Source of the DNA: Streptomyces sp. Ru72
GTDB lineage: Bacteria > Actinomycetota > Actinomycetes > Streptomycetales > Streptomycetaceae
DNA length: 34,523 nt
Reading direction: 5' to 3'
NCBI RefSeq assembly: GCF_002920635.1
Contig: NZ_PQSR01000085.1
Coordinates: forward strand, 1-34,523
Part shown: piece after piece, positions 32,041 through 34,523 of the stretch
Layout of the letters: the number at the start of each line of letters is the position of its first letter
How positions within the stretch are numbered: position 1 is the first letter of the stretch
Translations under genes and position numbers: made by a program
Notes under the pieces: generated by a model
Told to the model about the DNA's origin: nothing
The model's input: only the letters and a program-made list of their open reading frames with translations
Databases searched by the model: none

Positions 32041-33183
32041 ATGACGAAGACCAGCCCCGCGGCACGGAAGGCCGGCCGGACCACAGCCACCGCTCCCGTC
32101 CTCCACCCCCGCGCCCTCAACCGCGCGACCCTCGCCCGACAGCTGCTGCTCCGCCGCTCGCCGCTGTCCGCCGAGGCAACCGTCGCGCACCTGGTGGGCC
32201 TCCAGGCGCAGAACGTCAAACCGCCGTACTACGCGCTCGCGGCACGCCTCGACGGCTTCTCGCCCCGGCATCTCTCGCGGCTCATGGCCGACCGCGAGGT
32301 CGTCCGTATCGTCACCCTGCGCTCCACCATCCACACCCACACCGCCGACGACTGCCTCACCCTGCGGCCGCTCGTCCAGCCCGCCCGCGACCGGGAACTC
32401 ACCGCCTTCCGCAAGGGTCTCGCCGGCGTCGACCTCGACCGGCTCGCCGCCCTCGCCCGCGACCTGGTGGAGGCCGAACCGCGCACCATGACCCAGCTGC
32501 GTGAGGCGCTGCTCGCCGAGTGGCCGGACGCCGACCCGCAGGCCCTCGCCCTGGCCGCCCGCTGCCGGCTCCCCCTCGTCCAGGTCACCCCGCGCGGCCT
32601 GTGGGGCCTGAGCGGCCAGGTCGCACTCACCACCGCCGAGCACTGGCTGGGGCGCCCCGCCGAGCCGGCCCCCGCGCCCGACGCCGTCGTCCTGCGCTAC
32701 CTCGCCGCGTTCGGCCCGGCCTCGGTGAACGACATGCAGACCTGGGCGGGCCTGACTCGGCTGAGGGACGCCTTCGAGCGGCTGCGCCCGCGGCTCCTCA
32801 CCTTCCGCGACGAGCACGGCGCCGAACTCTTCGACGTGCCCGACGCCCCCCGCCCCGATCCGGACACCCCCGCCCGGCCGCGCTTCCTGCCCGAATACGA
32901 CAACCTGCTCCTCTCCCACGCCGACCGCGCCCGCGTGGTGCCCCCCGGCCTCAAGGGCCGCAACACGGTGGGCAACCAGGTCTACCGCACCCTGCTCGTC
33001 GACGGCTTCCTCGCGGGCGTGTGGAAGCTGGAGGAGGACTCGCTCGTCATCGAGCCGTTCCGCGGGCTGACCAGGGCCGAGCGGGAGGAGGTGGCCGAGG
33101 AGGGGGAGCGGATGCTGAAGGTGATGCACGAGGGCGCCTCGTACGACATCCGGTTCGGTACCGTCGTCCCCCCGCGCCCGTGA
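32041..33183 (+). CDS. Winged helix DNA-binding domain protein (HTH_42, YcaQ-like)
   Basis: 380 residues from ATG 32041. The protein has the HTH_42 (PF06224) layout: RALNRATLARQLLLRR, then AHLVGLQAQNVKPPYYALAA, REVVRIVTLRSTIHTHTADD and FLPEYDNLLLSHADR. Relatives of E. coli YcaQ and Streptomyces AlkX/AZL-type winged-helix glycosylases unhook DNA interstrand crosslinks or alkylated bases (family knowledge). The key QxQ/QxD-type catalytic motif of YcaQ is present here as GLQAQN near residue 62. Antibiotic self-resistance or general repair are both possible. It has its own promoter with a 19-bp inverted repeat. Confidence 0.85.
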   Translation: MTKTSPAARKAGRTTATAPVLHPRALNRATLARQLLLRRSPLSAEATVAHLVGLQAQNVKPPYYALAARLDGFSPRHLSRLMADREVVRIVTLRSTIHTHTADDCLTLRPLVQPARDRELTAFRKGLAGVDLDRLAALARDLVEAEPRTMTQLREALLAEWPDADPQALALAARCRLPLVQVTPRGLWGLSGQVALTTAEHWLGRPAEPAPAPDAVVLRYLAAFGPASVNDMQTWAGLTRLRDAFERLRPRLLTFRDEHGAELFDVPDAPRPDPDTPARPRFLPEYDNLLLSHADRARVVPPGLKGRNTVGNQVYRTLLVDGFLAGVWKLEEDSLVIEPFRGLTRAEREEVAEEGERMLKVMHEGASYDIRFGTVVPPRP

Positions 33184-33499
33184 CGCCCGGGCCGCGACGC
33201 GGTCCCGCGGCGCCTCGATCCGCCCGTCGGTCACCGCCGGCGTCAGCCCCGGCCGATCATCGTGAACCCGCCCGCGCCGCCGATCAGCGACAAGCGGCGG
33301 TCCACGGAAGTCCCCCTGTTCGGGCGGATCCGAGAACTCGGAGGAGGGAGAGCCAGGTGCGGGCAGCGGAAGCTCGGGGCGTGGAGGCGACGTGGAAAGG
33401 GGGCGTTGCGGGCCGCTCGTGGAGGCCCGCAACGCCCCCTGGTATCTACCCGGGGTGTACCCCAGGAGCCTTCTGGGACTTACGTGTCGACCCGCGCGG
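33184..33499. other. Gene-free spacer with strong hairpin
   Basis: 316 bp with no supported gene. The only clear element is the hairpin at 33399-33439, plus a small GGGGTGTACCCC palindrome just after it. The right end contains decayed codons of the trypsin remnant. Confidence 0.6.
33399..33439. terminator. Perfect 16-bp hairpin terminator
   Basis: The left arm is GGGGGCGTTGCGGGCC, the loop is 9 nt (GCTCGTGGA), and the right arm is its exact reverse complement. There is no U tract. It lies about 100 bp past the trypsin remnant on the minus strand and about 215 bp past the HTH_42 gene, so it probably served the former. Confidence 0.8.
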
Positions 33500-33688
33500 T
33501 CACCGCGCTCTTCGCAACGCGTCGCCCCGGGAAGTCATCCCTGCCAGGACGCCCCCGGTGAGCGGGGGACCGCCGCTGTCGCCCTGGCAGGTGTCCATGT
33601 CGCCGGAGGGAGTGAGCGTGCCCGTGGCGGCGGCAGCGGTCGCCACGGCGGCAGCGGCGGCCTTTCTGACGCGTTTCGGCCCGGACAT
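33500..33688 (-). pseudogene. Trypsin-like (S1) protease remnant: signal peptide joined to GDSGGP motif
   Basis: From ATG 33688, with GAGGAGA three bases upstream, the frame gives a signal peptide MSGPKRVRKAAAAAVATAAA, then TGTLTPSGDMDTCQGDSGGP and PLTGGVLAGMTSRGDALRRAR. DTCQGDSGGPL is the active-site serine block of S1 proteases. SRGD corresponds to the usual SWGD with Trp replaced. The His and Asp of the triad, about 150 residues, are missing, and the C-terminus is truncated. The promoter and ribosome site are intact, so a 62-aa secreted peptide could still be made. Confidence 0.75.
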
Positions 33689-33769
33689 GGGTCTCCTCGT
33701 GGGGTTGCCGGTGGGGGGTTCGCGCGAGTGGGGACCGGCCCCGGTGTGCCCGGCGAGCGGCACGCCTTT

Positions 33770-33799
33770 ACGCTAGAAGCCGGAGTGGTCCGCTCCCAA
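33770..33799 (-). promoter_or_regulatory. Promoter of the trypsin remnant
   Basis: On the minus strand TTGGGA (33794-33799) and TAGCGT (33770-33775) are separated by 18 bp, a normal housekeeping-type promoter. A leader of about 75 nt leads to ATG 33688. Confidence 0.4.
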
Positions 33800-33851
33800 T
33801 GAGGGAAGGCCCTAGGCGAGTTGGGCAGGGAAAACCCTCGGTCCACGCGCG

Positions 33852-33888
33852 TGAACCGGCCAACGCGCGCGCCGTGCGCGCTGGTTCA
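33852..33888 (-). terminator. Hairpin overlapping the LuxR-type stop codon
   Basis: TGAACC/GGTTCA outer arms and CAACGCGC/GCGCGCTG inner arms (one mismatch, a small bulge) form a stem-loop that includes the stop codon of the LuxR-type gene. It is a possible terminator. Confidence 0.35.
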
Positions 33889-34523
33889 GCCCGCGCGGTG
33901 CCCGGCCGCCAGACGCACGATGTCCACCCGCGACCTGATGCCCAGCTTGCGGTAGACCCGGGTCAGCGTGGCTTCCACGGTCTTGACGCTGATGAAGAGC
34001 CGGGCCGCGATCTCCCGGTTCGTCGCACCCTCCATGACCAGCGCGGCGACCTGCCGTTCCGTCGCGGCCAGGCTGTCGAGGGCGGCCGCCTCACCCGGCG
34101 CCGGCCCCGCCGGGTGAGGCTCCGGCTTCGCCGTGTCCGTGACCGTGGCCGTCCCCACCAGGCGCAGCCACGGCATCGCCCGGCAACGGCGGAAGAGACG
34201 GGTCGCCTCGTCGTACGACGCCGGTCCCGGCCGACCGGCGCGCAGTCCCGCCAGCGCATAGGCCGCCCGGGCCTCCTCGAGGCCGTATCCGAGCGTCGCG
34301 AGCCGGTCCCGCGCCGCCGTCAACTGACGTTCCGCCGCCTCCACTTCGCCGCGCGCCGCGCGGACCAGGGCCTCCGCCCGGTCCAGCACCGCGAGCACGC
34401 TCTCCCGCCGGAGCCTGAGCGCGTGGGCGCGGGCGGCGTCGATGACGTCCTGCGCCTCGGCCGGCTCCCCGACGCGCACGAGCGCCTCCGCGAGGTCGCC
34501 GTGCCAGCGGCCCCGGGCCGGAT
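33886..34523 (-). CDS. LuxR-family transcriptional regulator, 5' partial
   Basis: The frame is open to the right edge, so only the last 212 codons or so are visible. The N-terminal visible part is an Ala/Arg-rich TPR-like helical stretch (RWHGDLAEALVRVGEPAEAQ and AAERQLTAARDRLATLGYGL). The C-terminal GerE helix-turn-helix is clear: LAATERQVAALVMEGATNRE, then IAARLFISVKTVEATLTRVY and RKLGIRSR. This combination is typical of large ATP-binding (LAL/MalT-like) regulators, whose NTPase part would lie outside the window. The stop is embedded in a possible terminator hairpin. Confidence 0.85.
   Translation of the reverse strand, partial: PARGRWHGDLAEALVRVGEPAEAQDVIDAARAHALRLRRESVLAVLDRAEALVRAARGEVEAAERQLTAARDRLATLGYGLEEARAAYALAGLRAGRPGPASYDEATRLFRRCRAMPWLRLVGTATVTDTAKPEPHPAGPAPGEAAALDSLAATERQVAALVMEGATNREIAARLFISVKTVEATLTRVYRKLGIRSRVDIVRLAAGHRAG

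Overview
The window is high-GC actinobacterial chromosome, almost certainly Streptomyces. The support is third-position GC bias throughout, GTG starts, AGGAG-type ribosome sites, long GC hairpins without U-tracts as terminators, and typical Streptomyces families: orphan RsbW-like ATPases, a DUF2637 membrane protein, a PucR regulator beside xanthine dehydrogenase, and a sugar ABC transporter without its own ATPase. No rRNA, tRNA, CRISPR array, prophage or intact insertion sequence was seen.

Layout. 1-8.7 kb: the 3' part of a PP2C-type phosphatase, a pyruvate oxidase-like ThDP enzyme, a His/Asp-rich secreted protein, an anti-sigma-type ATPase, a DUF2637 membrane protein, a decayed FhuF-like gene that still carries an iron-box-like operator, a GntR/FCD regulator, a small membrane protein, a MITE-like repeat with 21-bp terminal inverted repeats, a DUF2231-like membrane protein and a TPR-like protein. 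8.9-17.6 kb: a purine catabolism unit with a divergent PucR-type regulator, the FAD, Fe-S and molybdopterin subunits of a xanthine dehydrogenase, an AzgA-type purine permease and the XdhC maturation factor. 17.7-21.8 kb: a compact leftward operon (SRPBCC protein and two SAM methyltransferases) facing away from a cytochrome P450, then a NodB-type deacetylase lipoprotein with a perfect 36-bp palindrome at its promoter.

21.8-27 kb: a carbohydrate unit. A Gfo/Idh/MocA oxidoreductase diverges from a sugar-binding lipoprotein, two permeases and a DUF624 membrane protein joined by ATGA overlaps, with a LacI-type operator between the two directions. 27.1-29.3 kb: a second RsbW-like ATPase, a site-2 protease with CBS domains and a P-loop kinase-like protein. 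29.4-31.4 kb is a decay zone: a broken second NodB deacetylase, a 64-aa small protein, an acetyltransferase tail, a methyltransferase and a truncated DUF6461-like head. 31.6-34.5 kb: a small lipoprotein, a winged-helix (HTH_42) protein with an operator-like inverted repeat, a trypsin remnant in which a signal peptide runs directly into the GDSGGP motif, and the C-terminal part of a LuxR-type regulator that runs off the window.

How the genes work together. The clearest pathway is uptake and oxidation of hypoxanthine/xanthine under PucR control. The second is import of an unknown sugar with an adjacent NAD-dependent sugar or cyclitol oxidoreductase; the ATPase is probably a shared one encoded elsewhere, as MsiK is in Streptomyces. 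The least explained items are the deacetylase palindrome with its three helically phased repeats, the SRPBCC-methyltransferase-methyltransferase/P450 group, and a likely one-base slip in a G run at the end of the Fe-S subunit gene. I did not find a clearly new defence or RNA-guided system.
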